From JAAXGX01 sp965203565 (lineage in GTDB: Bacteria; Acidobacteriota; Vicinamibacteria; Vicinamibacterales; UBA8438), in contig OZ241896.1 of NCBI GenBank assembly GCA_965203565.1, forward strand, positions 1,550,001 to 1,614,000: a DNA stretch of 64,000 nucleotides, in the 5' to 3' direction. Under the pieces are notes generated by a model. It ran no database searches. It saw only the letters and a list, made by a program, of their open reading frames with translations, and had not been told where the DNA came from. Positions 33,626 to 43,009 of this stretch are shown in pieces. Numbering within the stretch: position 1 is the first letter of the stretch; each line of letters opens with the position of its first letter. The position numbers and the translations under genes were made by a program.

Positions 33626-34402
33626 CTACATGCCGGTGACGTGGTATCCGGCATCGACCATGAACACTTCGCCCGTCACGGCGCGGCTTCCGGGCCCGAT
33701 CAGGAAGACCGCGGCGTCGGCCACTTCCGCGCTCTCCGCGGTCCGGCGCAGCGGCGCGCGGTCACGGTAGTGATCCAGAATCCGGCTGAAGCCGGAGATC
33801 CCGGACGCCGCCAGCGTCTTGATCGGACCGGCCGACACGGCGTTGACGCGGACGTTGCGCGGGCCGAGATCGGCGGCGAGGTACCGCACCGTCGCTTCGA
33901 GCGCCGCCTTGGCCACCCCCATGACGTTGTAGTTCGGAAACACCCGGCCGCTTCCGAGGTAGGTGAGGGTCAGGACGGCGCCGCCCCCGCGCCGCTCCAG
34001 CAGGGGCGCCGCGCCGCGCGCGAGCGCGACCAGCGAATAGGCGCTGACGTCGAGCGCCTGGAGGAAGTCGCCGCGGGTCGTCTGCACGAACGGTTCGGAG
34101 ATGGCTTCCCGCGAGGCGAACGCGACGCCGTGCACGAGGAAGTCCAGCCCGCCGTGTTCGGCCTCGACCGCCGCGAAGAGCGCGTCGATCTCGTCGTCTC
34201 GCGCCACGTCGCACGGCACGAGCTGGACCGGCCGGCTCAGGGCGCCGGCCAGGGCGCGCGTGTTCTTCTCGAACCGCTCGTTGGCGAAGCTGAGCGTGAG
34301 ACGGGCGCCGGCCGCGTCGGCCGCCTTCGCGATCGCCCACGCGAGCGAGCGCCGGTTGGCGACGCCGACCACCAGACCGTTCTTGCCGTCGAGGTCGCCC
34401 AT
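33626..34402 (-). CDS. fabI: Enoyl-[acyl-carrier-protein] reductase (NADH) FabI
   Basis: 258 residues from MGDLDGKNGLVVGVANRRS, chosen over an upstream ATG because it gives the family-typical N-terminus. The atypical glycine motif GVANRRSLAWAIA binds NADH, and YNVMGVAKAAL supplies the Tyr-x6-Lys catalytic pair of FabI. IKTLAASGI is the substrate-loop region. It performs the last reduction in each cycle of type II fatty acid synthesis in the cytosol. Confidence 0.93.
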   Translation of the reverse strand: MGDLDGKNGLVVGVANRRSLAWAIAKAADAAGARLTLSFANERFEKNTRALAGALSRPVQLVPCDVARDDEIDALFAAVEAEHGGLDFLVHGVAFASREAISEPFVQTTRGDFLQALDVSAYSLVALARGAAPLLERRGGGAVLTLTYLGSGRVFPNYNVMGVAKAALEATVRYLAADLGPRNVRVNAVSAGPIKTLAASGISGFSRILDHYRDRAPLRRTAESAEVADAAVFLIGPGSRAVTGEVFMVDAGYHVTGM

Positions 34403-34477
34403 CGCCCGGTCGCTTCGCTGGTTTCGGTGCGGCCCCGGCGGGACCGTCACGTCAGGCTTGCCCGGCTCGGCCGGCGG

Positions 34478-34897
34478 TCAGCGGGAGCGTCCCCTGCCCC
34501 GGCGCGACGCCGCGGGCCGCGACGTCGAACCGAAGCGGTGCTGGCCGCTCCGCTCGTTGCGCTGGCCCGGCCGGGGCGCCTTGTTGCCGTTCACCTGACC
34601 GGAGTAGCCGTCGGCCCGGTCGGGACGGCCGGGGCGGGAACGGAAATTCCCCCGGCCGGAGCCGGCGCCGCCGCGCGTCTGCTGGTGCATCGTGAACACC
34701 GGCGGCTCGCGCGGCGTCGACGGGACGCCCGCCGCCGGCGGGAGCGTCGCCCGTATCAACGAACGGCGCACCGGCCCGTCGTCCCGGCGCGCAGGCGGCG
34801 CGTCGGCGTCGGCGGCCGGTGCTTCGGACGGCTCCGCGGCGGGGTCGGGTTCTCCCGGCCGGTGAGCCGCAGGATCGTGCTCACTCACTTTGTTCAT
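34478..34897 (-). CDS. Basic, low-complexity protein of unknown function
   Basis: 139 residues from MNKVSEHDPAAHRPG. The first half is acidic and alanine/proline-rich. The second half is rich in Arg, Gly and Asn (GRGNFRSRPGRPDRADGY, QVNGNK) and ends RRGRGRSR, like disordered RNA-binding tails. No domain is visible. It lies upstream of fabI on the same strand. The RNA-binding idea is inference from composition only. Confidence 0.5.
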   Translation of the reverse strand: MNKVSEHDPAAHRPGEPDPAAEPSEAPAADADAPPARRDDGPVRRSLIRATLPPAAGVPSTPREPPVFTMHQQTRGGAGSGRGNFRSRPGRPDRADGYSGQVNGNKAPRPGQRNERSGQHRFGSTSRPAASRRGRGRSR

Positions 34898-35009
34898 ACC
34901 TGCGCGAACTCTACGCTGACCAGCTTCCCGAAGGCCTGAGGCGGGAACAGGAACGCTGCCCGGGAAACCCACAGTTTAGCAGGGGCGCAAGGCGCAGGCA
35001 AATCGCAAG

Positions 35010-36398
35010 TCATCGGCGCGCCTCGACCCACGCGCGCACGGCGTCGAGCGCCGCCTGCACGGCGGCCGGCTGCGTGGACTGCGGCGTCCTGCGCGCCTCC
35101 ACCGAGCCGCGGGCGGTGATCCGGGCCGTCACGTCCTCCTCGAACAGCTCGTGACGGCGCTTCCACTCCGCCGGCGTCAGCGCCGCGAAGTCGCGGCCGC
35201 TCGCCGCCAGTTCGCGGACGATCCCGCCGACCACCTCGTGCGCGCGGCGGAACGGGAGCCCGCGGGCGACGAGGTAGTCGGCGACGTCGGTCGCGAGCAG
35301 CGCCCCGTCGTCCGCCGCCGCTCCGGCGTCCGGCCGCAGCGTCAGGCTCGCCGCCACCGCCGTCATCGCCTGCAGCGAATCGACGACGGTGCGCTCGGCG
35401 TCGAACAGCGCCTCCTTGTCTTCCTGCAGGTCCTTGTTGTACCCGCTCGGCAGTCCCTTCATCGTCGTCAGCCAGCCGGCGACGTGGCCGACGACCCGGC
35501 CGGTCTTGCCCCGCACGAGCTCGAGCGGGTCGGGGTTCTTCTTCTGCGGCATCAGGCTGCTGCCGGTCGCCACCCGGTCCGCGAGCGCGAAGAAGCCGAA
35601 CTCGTCGCCGGTGAAGACGACCAGGTCTTCCGCGAGGCGGCTGAGGTGGACCATCAGCAGCGCGCAGGCGTGCAGGGCGGTTGACACGAAGTCGCGGTCG
35701 GCGGCGGCGTCGATGCTGTTCTCGACGACGCGCGAGAATCCCAGCCGCCGGGCGAGCGCCTCGACGTCGACCGGGTAGCTCGTCCCCGCCACGGCGCCCG
35801 AGCCGAGCGGCAGGGCGTCGGCTTCGTCCCGCGCGTGCTCGAGGCGGGCGTGGTCCCGCCGCAGCGCCGCCGCGTGCGCGAGGAAGAAATGGGCGACCAG
35901 GATAGGCTGCGCCCGCCGCAGATGGGTGTAGGCGGGCATCAGCGCCGCCTCCGCCTCGCCCGCCCGCCGCGCGAGCGCGTCCACCAGCTCCACCACGCCC
36001 TGCTGCATCCGCCGGAGGCGCCGGCGCAGGTAGAGCCGCAGGTCGAGCGAGACCTGCTCGTTGCGGGAGCGGCCGGTGTGCAGCCGGCGCGCCACGTCGC
36101 CCACCCGCTCGATCAGCTTGCGCTCGACGAACGCATGGACGTCCTCGTCGTCGCCCGCGACCGACTCGGGCGCCCGCCGGCCCTCCTCGAGGATCGCCGC
36201 GAGGCCGCCGCGTATCGCCTCGGCGGCGCCGGCCGACAGCACGCCGGCCTCGGCCAGCGCGTCCGCCCACGCCAGGCTTCCCGCGACGTCGTCCTCGAAC
36301 AGCCGGCGGTCGAAGCCGAACGACGCCTGGAACCGGAACACGCCGGCGTCCGGCGGCTCGGCGAAGCGTCCGGACCAGAGATGCCGCTCGCCGCTCAT
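35010..36398 (-). CDS. argH: Argininosuccinate lyase
   Basis: 462 residues from MSGERHLWSGRF. HTGRSRNEQVSLDLRLYLR and the flexible catalytic loop GSSLMPQKKNPDPLELVRGK are signatures of argininosuccinate lyase, which splits argininosuccinate into arginine and fumarate, the last step of arginine synthesis. Its start lies 4 bases after the argG stop on the same strand, so argG-argH is one operon. Length is normal. Confidence 0.95.
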   Translation of the reverse strand: MSGERHLWSGRFAEPPDAGVFRFQASFGFDRRLFEDDVAGSLAWADALAEAGVLSAGAAEAIRGGLAAILEEGRRAPESVAGDDEDVHAFVERKLIERVGDVARRLHTGRSRNEQVSLDLRLYLRRRLRRMQQGVVELVDALARRAGEAEAALMPAYTHLRRAQPILVAHFFLAHAAALRRDHARLEHARDEADALPLGSGAVAGTSYPVDVEALARRLGFSRVVENSIDAAADRDFVSTALHACALLMVHLSRLAEDLVVFTGDEFGFFALADRVATGSSLMPQKKNPDPLELVRGKTGRVVGHVAGWLTTMKGLPSGYNKDLQEDKEALFDAERTVVDSLQAMTAVAASLTLRPDAGAAADDGALLATDVADYLVARGLPFRRAHEVVGGIVRELAASGRDFAALTPAEWKRRHELFEEDVTARITARGSVEARRTPQSTQPAAVQAALDAVRAWVEARR

Positions 36399-36402
36399 CC
36401 GC

Positions 36403-37638
36403 TCATCGCGTCGCCGCCGCCGCGCCGCCGCCGGCGTCCGGCGGCTCCGGCGCGGCCGTGCGCCGGGCGGCGGTTTCGACCGGGAGACCCCAGATCCGGA
36501 TGAACCCTTCGGCCGCGGCATGGTCGAACGCGTCGCCCGCGTCGTAGGTGGCGAGCTCCGTCCTGTACAGGGCGTCCGGCGAGCGCCGCCCGACGACGCG
36601 GCAGTCGCCCCGGTGCAGCTTCAGCCGGGTCGTCCCGTTGACCATCTCCTGGACCTTGGCGACGAAGGCGTCGATCGCCTCGCGGGCGGGGGTGAACCAC
36701 AGGCCGTTGTAGACGAGGTCGGCGTACGTGCGGCCCATGTCGTGCTTGAGCCGCTCGAGGTCCTTCGGGACGACGAGCGCCTCCAGCTCCCGGTGGGCGG
36801 CGTGCAGCAGCGTGGCGGCCGGCGCTTCGTAGATCTCGCGCGACTTGATGCCGACGAGGCGGTTCTCCACCATGTCGATCCGCCCCACGCCATGCGCCCC
36901 GGCTATCGTGTCGAGCGAGTTGATCAGCTCGGCCGGCGGCATCGCGACGCCGTTGACCGCGGTGGGGACGCCGGCCTCGAACTCCACCGAGACGTAGGCC
37001 GGCGCTTCCGGGCAGTCGGCCGGCGCCTTCGTCAGCGCGTAGATCTCCTCGGGCGGCTCGGTCCAGGGGTCCTCCAGCACTCCGCACTCTATCGACCGTC
37101 CCCACAGGTTCGTGTCGGTGCTGTACGGGTTGTCGTCGGAGGACGGTATCGGGATGCCGTGCCGGCGGGCGTATGCGATCTCGTCCGGGCGGGTCATGCC
37201 CCACTCGCGGGCCGGCGCCACGACGCGGACGGCGGGGTTGAGCGCCCGCGCCGAGACGTCCATCCGCACCTGGTCGTTCCCCTTCCCGGTGCAGCCGTGG
37301 GCGATGACGCCGGCGTTCTCGATCGCCGCGACCTCGACCAGCTTCTTCGCGATCAGCGGGCGCCCGAGGGCGGTGGCGAGCGGATACTTCCCTTCGTAGA
37401 GGGCGCCCGCCCGCAGCGCGGGCAGCACGTACTCCTCGGCGAACTCCGCGCGCGCATCGACGACGTGGGCGCGCACGGCGCCGACCGCCAGCGCCCGCTC
37501 GCGGACGTCGTCGAGCTCCTTCCCCTGTCCGAGGTCTATCGTGACCGCCACGACCTCGGCGTCGTACCGGTCGGCGAGCCACTTGACGGCGACCGACGTG
37601 TCGAGACCGCCCGAGTACGCCAGCACGATGCGTTCCAT
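36403..37638 (-). CDS. argG: Argininosuccinate synthase
   Basis: 411 residues. The N-terminal AYSGGLDTSVAVKWL is the ATP pyrophosphatase P-loop, followed by GCTGKGNDQVRMD and DDNPYSTDTNLWGRSIE, which bind citrulline and aspartate. It joins citrulline and aspartate using ATP. The C-terminal ~20 residues are Ala/Gly-rich and look disordered. It is followed by argH and preceded by argR, 22 bases upstream, so all three are likely co-transcribed from the argR-argC region. Confidence 0.95.
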   Translation of the reverse strand: MERIVLAYSGGLDTSVAVKWLADRYDAEVVAVTIDLGQGKELDDVRERALAVGAVRAHVVDARAEFAEEYVLPALRAGALYEGKYPLATALGRPLIAKKLVEVAAIENAGVIAHGCTGKGNDQVRMDVSARALNPAVRVVAPAREWGMTRPDEIAYARRHGIPIPSSDDNPYSTDTNLWGRSIECGVLEDPWTEPPEEIYALTKAPADCPEAPAYVSVEFEAGVPTAVNGVAMPPAELINSLDTIAGAHGVGRIDMVENRLVGIKSREIYEAPAATLLHAAHRELEALVVPKDLERLKHDMGRTYADLVYNGLWFTPAREAIDAFVAKVQEMVNGTTRLKLHRGDCRVVGRRSPDALYRTELATYDAGDAFDHAAAEGFIRIWGLPVETAARRTAAPEPPDAGGGAAAATR

Positions 37639-37660
37639 GCCAGTTTTCCTTTCCGGAGCG

Positions 37661-38125
37661 TTACTTCCGCGCCCACCCTTCGAGCATCCGCGTGACCTCC
37701 CGCCCCGCCCGCGCGTGGCGCGTGACGACCAGGATGGTGTCGTCGCCGGCGATCGTCCCGACCACTTCCGGCAACGCCGCCCGGTCGATCGCGACGGCCA
37801 GCGACTGCGCCTGGCCGGCGTCGGTCCGGAGCACGAGCAACTGCTGCACCTGGTCGAGCCGCCGCAGGTACTCCGCCACCGCCCGGCGGACGCCGTTCTC
37901 CGAGGCGCGCTCCCGGTCCGCGCGCCCGCCCGGCGGGACCCCCGGCTTCTGGTACGCCCCGTCGGCCGCGCGCTTGACGAGGCCCAGCTCCTTGACGTCT
38001 CTTGAAATGGTCGCCTGCGTGGCGTGGAACCCGCGCACCCGCAGGCGGCGGCGCAGCTCGTCCTGGCTGCCGACCGATGCCTGCGTCACCAGATCGAGGA
38101 TGGCGGACTGCCGGTAGCGCTTCAT
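37661..38125 (-). CDS. argR: Arginine repressor ArgR
   Basis: 154 residues from MKRYRQSAILDLV; an ATG six codons upstream is possible. The N-terminal winged helix includes GFHATQATISRDVKELGLVK, the ArgR DNA-recognition segment. The C-terminal domain has GTIAGDDTILVV, the hexamer/arginine-binding motif with GDDT. It senses arginine and represses arginine synthesis genes. It sits in the middle of the divergent cluster it probably controls, including itself. Confidence 0.94.
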   Translation of the reverse strand: MKRYRQSAILDLVTQASVGSQDELRRRLRVRGFHATQATISRDVKELGLVKRAADGAYQKPGVPPGGRADRERASENGVRRAVAEYLRRLDQVQQLLVLRTDAGQAQSLAVAIDRAALPEVVGTIAGDDTILVVTRHARAGREVTRMLEGWARK

Positions 38126-38165
38126 CGTTGAATTATTATACACATGGTAGTATTTTTATCCGAAC
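38126..38165. promoter_or_regulatory. argR-argC divergent control region with ARG-box-like sequence
   Basis: Forty bases, strikingly AT-rich in a GC-rich region, between the divergent argR and argC starts. TTGAATTATTATACA resembles the ArgR operator (TGAAT-type half sites with AT-rich centre), and TATTTTTAT may provide a -10 for the rightward operon. No ribosome site precedes argC. Binding by ArgR is inference. Confidence 0.55.
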
Positions 38166-39155
38166 ATGTCCGAAGTGCGGGTCGGGATCGCGGGCGCCAC
38201 GGGGTACGGCGGGCAGGAGCTGCTGCGCCTCCTCGCCCGGCACCCGCACGCGCGCGTGGCGGCGGCGATGGCGTCGAGCGGCGGCGGCGGCGGCCGGCCG
38301 CTCCCGGCCCTGACCGGACTGTGGTCGGGCCGCATCGCCCCGCTGGCTCTCGACGAGCTGGCCGACGGCGCCGACGCGGTCTTCCTCGCGCTGCCGGAGT
38401 CGGCCAGCGCCGAGGTCCTTCCCCGGTTGATCGACCGCTGCGCCCGGATCTTCGATCTGTCGGGCGCGTTCCGGCTGCGGGACGCCGCCGCGCGGGCGCG
38501 CTGGTATCCGCGGACGCCGGACCTGGAGACGCCGGCCGTCTACGGCCTGACCGAACGGCGGCGGGACGCGGTCCGGGCGGCGCGCGTCGTCGCCTGTCCG
38601 GGATGCTATCCGACTTCCGCCCTCCTGCCGCTGGAGCCGCTGGCCGCCGCCGGCCTGATCGACGGCGACGTCGTCATCGACGCCAAGTCGGGGATATCGG
38701 GCGCCGGCAAGACGCCGACCGAGCGGACCCACTTCTCGGAGCGCCACGGCAGCGTCGCCGCGTACGGCGTCTTCGCCCACCGTCATGCGGCGGAGATCGA
38801 GCAGGAGCTCGGCCGGCCGGCCACCTTCGTCCCGCACCTCGTGCCGCTCGACCGCGGCATCCTGACGACGATCTATGCGCGGGCGGCCTCCGGCGCCGAC
38901 GAGGCGGCCGTCGCCGCCTGCCTGGAGGAGGCGTACGGCGCCGCGCCGTTCGTGCGCCTCCGCCGCGGCGAGCTGCCCGAGATCAAGCAGGTGGCGCACA
39001 CCAACTTCTGCGACGTCGGCTGGAGGCTGGACGCCGCCGCCGGCCGCCTCGTGATGGTCTCCGTCCTGGACAACCTGGTGAAGGGGGCGGCCGGGCAGGC
39101 CGTGCAGAACTTCAACGTCGCCTTCGGCTTCGACGAGCGGGCGGGGCTGCTCTGA
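38166..39155 (+). CDS. argC: N-acetyl-gamma-glutamyl-phosphate reductase
   Basis: 329 residues. The N-terminal GIAGATGYGGQELLRLL is the NADPH-binding turn, ACPGCYPTSALLPL contains the catalytic cysteine, and FVPHLVPLDRGILTTIYA is the conserved C-domain motif. It performs the third step of ornithine synthesis, reducing the acyl phosphate to the semialdehyde. It is first in the rightward operon; its stop overlaps the argB ATG (TGATG). Confidence 0.95.
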   Translation: MSEVRVGIAGATGYGGQELLRLLARHPHARVAAAMASSGGGGGRPLPALTGLWSGRIAPLALDELADGADAVFLALPESASAEVLPRLIDRCARIFDLSGAFRLRDAAARARWYPRTPDLETPAVYGLTERRRDAVRAARVVACPGCYPTSALLPLEPLAAAGLIDGDVVIDAKSGISGAGKTPTERTHFSERHGSVAAYGVFAHRHAAEIEQELGRPATFVPHLVPLDRGILTTIYARAASGADEAAVAACLEEAYGAAPFVRLRRGELPEIKQVAHTNFCDVGWRLDAAAGRLVMVSVLDNLVKGAAGQAVQNFNVAFGFDERAGLL

Positions 39156-40009
39156 TGGCCGCCCCCCGGCAGCACTGCCACGTGGTCAAGCTGGGCGGCG
39201 AGCTGCTGGAGGAGCCGCGGCGGCTCCGGCGGATCGCCCGATCCCTGCGGGACGCCGCGGCCCGCCGCCCCGTCGTGGTCGTCCACGGCGGCGGCCGGGA
39301 GGTGGACGCCGAGATGGCGCGGCTCGGAATCCGGAAGCGCGCGGTGGACGGGCTCCGGGTCACCGACGCCGCCGCGCTCGACGTGGTGCTCGGCGTGCTG
39401 GCCGGCCGGGTGAACACCCGCCTGGCGGCGGCGATCGGCGCGGCCGGGGCGAGCGCGGTCGGCCTGACCGGCGCCGACGCCGGCGTCGCGCCCGTCAGGC
39501 CGGCGCGCCGGTACCGCGCCGCCGACGGAACGCAGGTCGACCTCGGTTTCGTCGGCCTGCCGAAGCGGGGCGCCGATCCGCCGCGCCTGCTGGCCGAGCT
39601 GATGCGGGCCGGCCACGTCCCGGTCGTCGCGAGCATCGGCGGCGACGGAAAAGGGCGGCTCTACAACGTCAACGCCGACACGCTGGCGGCCGATCTCGCC
39701 GTCCGCCTCGGCGCCGGCCGGCTGACCATGGCGGGGGCCACGCCCGGCGTGCTCGACGCGAACGGCAGGACGATGCCGGCGGTGGACGACGCACGGATCG
39801 GGCGATTGATCGAAGACGGGCAGGCGCGCGCCGGGATGGTCGCCAAGCTGCTCGCGTGCCGGGCCGCGAAACGCGGCGGGGTCGCGCGCGTGGAGATCGT
39901 CGACGGACGGCGGCCGGCCATGCTGCGCGGCGGCGACGGGACCGATACGACGGGGGCGACCCTGGTCACCGGCCCCGCCGGAACGCAGCGGACAGGATCC
40001 GGACGATGA
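39155..40009 (+). CDS. argB: Acetylglutamate kinase
   Basis: 284 residues. VVKLGGELLEE and VVVVHGGGREVDAEM are the ATP and substrate glycine motifs of the amino acid kinase fold. RVTDAAALDVVLGVLAGRVN is the acetylglutamate-binding region, and YNVNADTLAADLAVRLGA completes the fold. It phosphorylates N-acetylglutamate. It overlaps argC and argD by four bases or fewer on each side. No N-terminal extension for arginine inhibition is obvious. Confidence 0.94.
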   Translation: MAAPRQHCHVVKLGGELLEEPRRLRRIARSLRDAAARRPVVVVHGGGREVDAEMARLGIRKRAVDGLRVTDAAALDVVLGVLAGRVNTRLAAAIGAAGASAVGLTGADAGVAPVRPARRYRAADGTQVDLGFVGLPKRGADPPRLLAELMRAGHVPVVASIGGDGKGRLYNVNADTLAADLAVRLGAGRLTMAGATPGVLDANGRTMPAVDDARIGRLIEDGQARAGMVAKLLACRAAKRGGVARVEIVDGRRPAMLRGGDGTDTTGATLVTGPAGTQRTGSGR

Positions 40010-41205
40010 CGACGTTCGCCGAGGAAGTGCGCAGCGTCGAAGCCGCCCACGTCCTGCAGGTCTACAAGCGTCTCCCCGTGGTCCTGGTGCGGGGCGCGGG
40101 ATCGCGGGTCGTCGATGCCGACGGGCGCGAGTACGTCGACCTGCTGTCGGGGATCGGCGTGGCCTCGCTGGGGCATTCCCACCCCGGCCTGGCGCGGGCG
40201 CTCGCCGAGCAGGCGCGGGAGCTGGCGCACACCTCCAACCTGTTCTTCCACCCCCTGCAGGGGCGGCTCGCGGCCCGGCTCGCCAGGCTGTCGGGGCTGC
40301 CCCGCGCGTTCTTCTGCAACAGCGGGACGGAAGCGGTCGAGGCCTGCCTGAAGTTCGCGCGGCGGTACTGGCATGCGGCCGGGTCGCGCGCGCGGACCGG
40401 GATCGTGGCGCTGGAGCGGTCGTTCCACGGACGGACGTTCGGGGCGCTGTCGGTGACGTCGGGCGCGCCGTACCGCGCGCCGTTCGCGCCGCTCGTTCCC
40501 GGCGTGCGGTTCGTCGACCCGGACGACCCGGCCGCGCTCCGGCGCGCGGTGACGCCCGCGACGGCGGCCGTCATCGTCGAACCGATCCAGGGCGAAGGCG
40601 GGGTGCGGCTCCTCTCGGGCGCGATGGCCGACGCCGTCGGCGCGGCGTGCGCGGAGACCGGAACGCTCCTCGTCGCGGACGAGGTCCAGTGCGGGCTCGG
40701 CCGCACCGGCCGCCCGTTTCACTCGGCGGCCTGCGGCCTGCGGCCCGACCTGATGGCGCTCGGCAAGGCGCTCGGAGCCGGCTTTCCGGTCGGCGCGGCG
40801 CTGGCGGCGGAGCGCGTCGCCGCCGCCGTGGCGCTTGGCGACCACGGCAGCACCTATGGGGGAAACCTGCTCGCCTGCCGCGCCGCGCTCGTCTTCCTCG
40901 ACGCGCTGGAGGACGGGCTGCCGGAGCGCGTGGCCGCGGCCGGCGCGCGCCTCGAAGCGGGGCTCAGGAAACTGGCCGCGTCGCACGCCGCGGCCGGCGA
41001 AGTCCGGGGCGCCGGCCTGATGTGGGGCATGGAGCTGGCGCCTGACGCGGCGGAGCGGATCGTCCCGGCGGCGCTGGAGCGGGGCGTCATCGTCAACCGC
41101 ACCGCCGGCGCGGTCGTCCGGCTGCTCCCGCCGCTGACCATCACCGACGACGACGTCGACGAAGGCTTGGCCCGGCTCGGCGCGGCGATCGAGGACGTGA
41201 CGTGA
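40006..41205 (+). CDS. argD: Acetylornithine aminotransferase
   Basis: 399 residues starting in an ATGA overlap with argB. It is a class III PLP aminotransferase: FFCNSGTEAVEACLKFAR, VIVEPIQGEGGV, LLVADEVQCGLGRTG and ALGKALGAGFPVGA, the last with the PLP-binding lysine. It converts the semialdehyde to N-acetylornithine and may also serve the succinyldiaminopimelate step of lysine synthesis, as in other bacteria. It overlaps the following acetyltransferase by four bases. Confidence 0.94.
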   Translation: MTTFAEEVRSVEAAHVLQVYKRLPVVLVRGAGSRVVDADGREYVDLLSGIGVASLGHSHPGLARALAEQARELAHTSNLFFHPLQGRLAARLARLSGLPRAFFCNSGTEAVEACLKFARRYWHAAGSRARTGIVALERSFHGRTFGALSVTSGAPYRAPFAPLVPGVRFVDPDDPAALRRAVTPATAAVIVEPIQGEGGVRLLSGAMADAVGAACAETGTLLVADEVQCGLGRTGRPFHSAACGLRPDLMALGKALGAGFPVGAALAAERVAAAVALGDHGSTYGGNLLACRAALVFLDALEDGLPERVAAAGARLEAGLRKLAASHAAAGEVRGAGLMWGMELAPDAAERIVPAALERGVIVNRTAGAVVRLLPPLTITDDDVDEGLARLGAAIEDVT

Positions 41206-41795
41206 CGGCGCCCGGATCCGCCGCGGTCCTGGCGCCGGCGCCGGCCGCGTCCGGCGAAGAAGTCGTGATCCGCCCGGCCGCCGCGGACGAGGCGCCGGCG
41301 CTGTTCCGCCTGATCTCCGACAACCTGGAGGCGGGGCGTCTGCTGCCTCGGCCGCTGGGCGAAATCGTCGTCCACACCCCCCGCTTCCTGGTGGCGGCCG
41401 GGCCGGACGGCGTGATCGCCTGCGCCGAGGTCGCCGAGCTGGGGTCGCGGGTCGCCGAAGTCCGGTCGCTCGTCGTCGCGGCGCCGCAGCGCGGGCACGG
41501 CGTCGGCTCGCGGCTCCTGACCGCCGTCGTCAGGACGGCGCGCGAGCAGGGGTATCCGCGGCTGTGCGCCTTCACGCACGACCCGCGCCCGTTCGTCAGG
41601 CTCGGGTTCTCGATCGTGCCGCACCACTGGGCGCCGGAGAAGATCGCGGCCGACTGCCACGCCTGCGTCTGGTTCCGGCGCTGCCGGCAGTACGCGGTGG
41701 TGCTCGACCTGAAGCCGGCCGCCGGCGCCCGGTCCGGAGACGGACCTGACGGCGCGTCCGCAGGCAGGCCGGACGGCGGGCCGGCCGGGAAGTGA
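41202..41795 (+). CDS. argA: GNAT N-acetyltransferase, probable N-acetylglutamate synthase
   Basis: 197 residues. VIRPAAADEAPALFRLI begins a GNAT fold. VRSLVVAAPQRGHGVGSRLL is the acetyl-CoA-binding motif A, and FVRLGFSIVPHHWAPEKI, then CHACVWFRRCRQYAVVL, resemble short ArgA-type N-acetylglutamate synthases. Position inside the arginine operon, overlapping argD and argJ, supports that role. Both the ~25-residue N-terminal and C-terminal tails are low-complexity. The symbol rests on context plus fold rather than on a decisive motif. Confidence 0.8.
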   Translation: MTAPGSAAVLAPAPAASGEEVVIRPAAADEAPALFRLISDNLEAGRLLPRPLGEIVVHTPRFLVAAGPDGVIACAEVAELGSRVAEVRSLVVAAPQRGHGVGSRLLTAVVRTAREQGYPRLCAFTHDPRPFVRLGFSIVPHHWAPEKIAADCHACVWFRRCRQYAVVLDLKPAAGARSGDGPDGASAGRPDGGPAGK

Positions 41796-43009
41796 TGGCC
41801 GCTCCTGACGTCACCGCCGTCGGCGGCGGCGTCGCCGCGCCGGCCGGCTATCGCGCGGCGGGAGTCGCGTGCGGCCTCAAGTCGTCCGGCCTCGATCTTG
41901 CGTTGATCGTCTCGGACGACGTCGCCAGCGCCGCCGGCGTCTTCACCACGAACCTCGCCGTCGCCGCGCCGGTCGTGGTGTCGAAGGCGCAGCTCGCGCG
42001 GTCCGGCGGGCGCGCCAGGGCGATCGCCGTCAACAGCAAGTGCGCCAATGCCTGCACGGGCGGCGCCGGAATGGACGCGGCGCGCACGATGACGGCCGCC
42101 GCCGCGGCCGCCGTCGGCTGCGATCCGGCGCACGTGCTGATCGCGTCGACCGGCGTCATCGGAACCCCGCTCGACACCGGCAAGGTGACGGCGGGGATCG
42201 CCGCGGCGGCGCGCCGCCTGAGCCGCAACGGCCACCGAGGCGCCGCCGAAGCGATCATGACGACCGACGTCGCGCCCAAGGAGGCCGCCGTCAAGGTCGC
42301 GACGCCGGCCGGGACCTGCACGATAGGCGGGATGGCCAAGGGCGCCGGGATGATCGAGCCGAACCTGGCGACGATGCTCGGGTTCCTGACCACCGACGCG
42401 GCCCTGAGCCCGGCCGCGCTCGACCGCGCGCTCCGGGAGGCCGTCCGCGACACGTTCAACGCCATCACCGTCGACGGCGAGCCGTCGACCAACGACACCG
42501 TGTTCCTGCTGGCGAACGGGGCGAGCGGCGTCACGATCGACGAGGCGTCGCGCCCGGCGTTCGTCGCCGGCCTCTCCGATCTCTGCGGCCGGCTCGCCCG
42601 CGAGATCGTCCGGGGCGGCGAGGGCGCCACGAAGCTGGTGACGGTCCGGGTCGCCGGCGCGGCGTCCGACGCCGACGCCCGGCGGGCCGCCCGCGCCATC
42701 GCCAACTCGCCGCTGGTGAAGACGGCCGTCCACGGCGGCGATCCGAACTGGGGGCGGCTGGTGGCGGTCGCCGGCCGGGCCGGGGTCGCCTTCGCCCCGG
42801 AGCGGACCGAGGTCCGGATCGGCGGCGTGACCCTCTACGCCGGCGAAACGATTCTGGCCGGCCGGGAGCCGGCGGCGGCCGAGCATCTGCAGGCGGACGA
42901 AGTCGAGGTCGCGATAGACCTCGGCGTCGGCGGCGGCGGGGCGGCGACGTTCTGGACGTGCGACTTCAGCGCCGACTACGTGCGCATCAACGCCGACTAT
43001 CGGACCTGA
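41795..43009 (+). CDS. argJ: Glutamate N-acetyltransferase / amino-acid acetyltransferase ArgJ
   Basis: 404 residues from the ATG in a TGATG overlap; a GTG one codon earlier is also in frame. NSKCANACTGGAGMDAAR, then GGMAKGAGMIEPNLATMLGF carry the autocleavage site before the threonine nucleophile of the ATMLGF motif. ANSPLVKTAVHGGDPNWGR and the C-terminal FWTCDFSADYVRINADYRT are classic. It recycles the acetyl group from acetylornithine to glutamate, so the operon encodes the cyclic pathway. Confidence 0.95.
   Translation: MAAPDVTAVGGGVAAPAGYRAAGVACGLKSSGLDLALIVSDDVASAAGVFTTNLAVAAPVVVSKAQLARSGGRARAIAVNSKCANACTGGAGMDAARTMTAAAAAAVGCDPAHVLIASTGVIGTPLDTGKVTAGIAAAARRLSRNGHRGAAEAIMTTDVAPKEAAVKVATPAGTCTIGGMAKGAGMIEPNLATMLGFLTTDAALSPAALDRALREAVRDTFNAITVDGEPSTNDTVFLLANGASGVTIDEASRPAFVAGLSDLCGRLAREIVRGGEGATKLVTVRVAGAASDADARRAARAIANSPLVKTAVHGGDPNWGRLVAVAGRAGVAFAPERTEVRIGGVTLYAGETILAGREPAAAEHLQADEVEVAIDLGVGGGGAATFWTCDFSADYVRINADYRT

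Noticed and set aside
34897..35010. TTCCCG...CGGGAA inverted repeat between argH and the small basic gene as a terminator
   Set aside because: The hairpin is short and no T-run follows on either strand.
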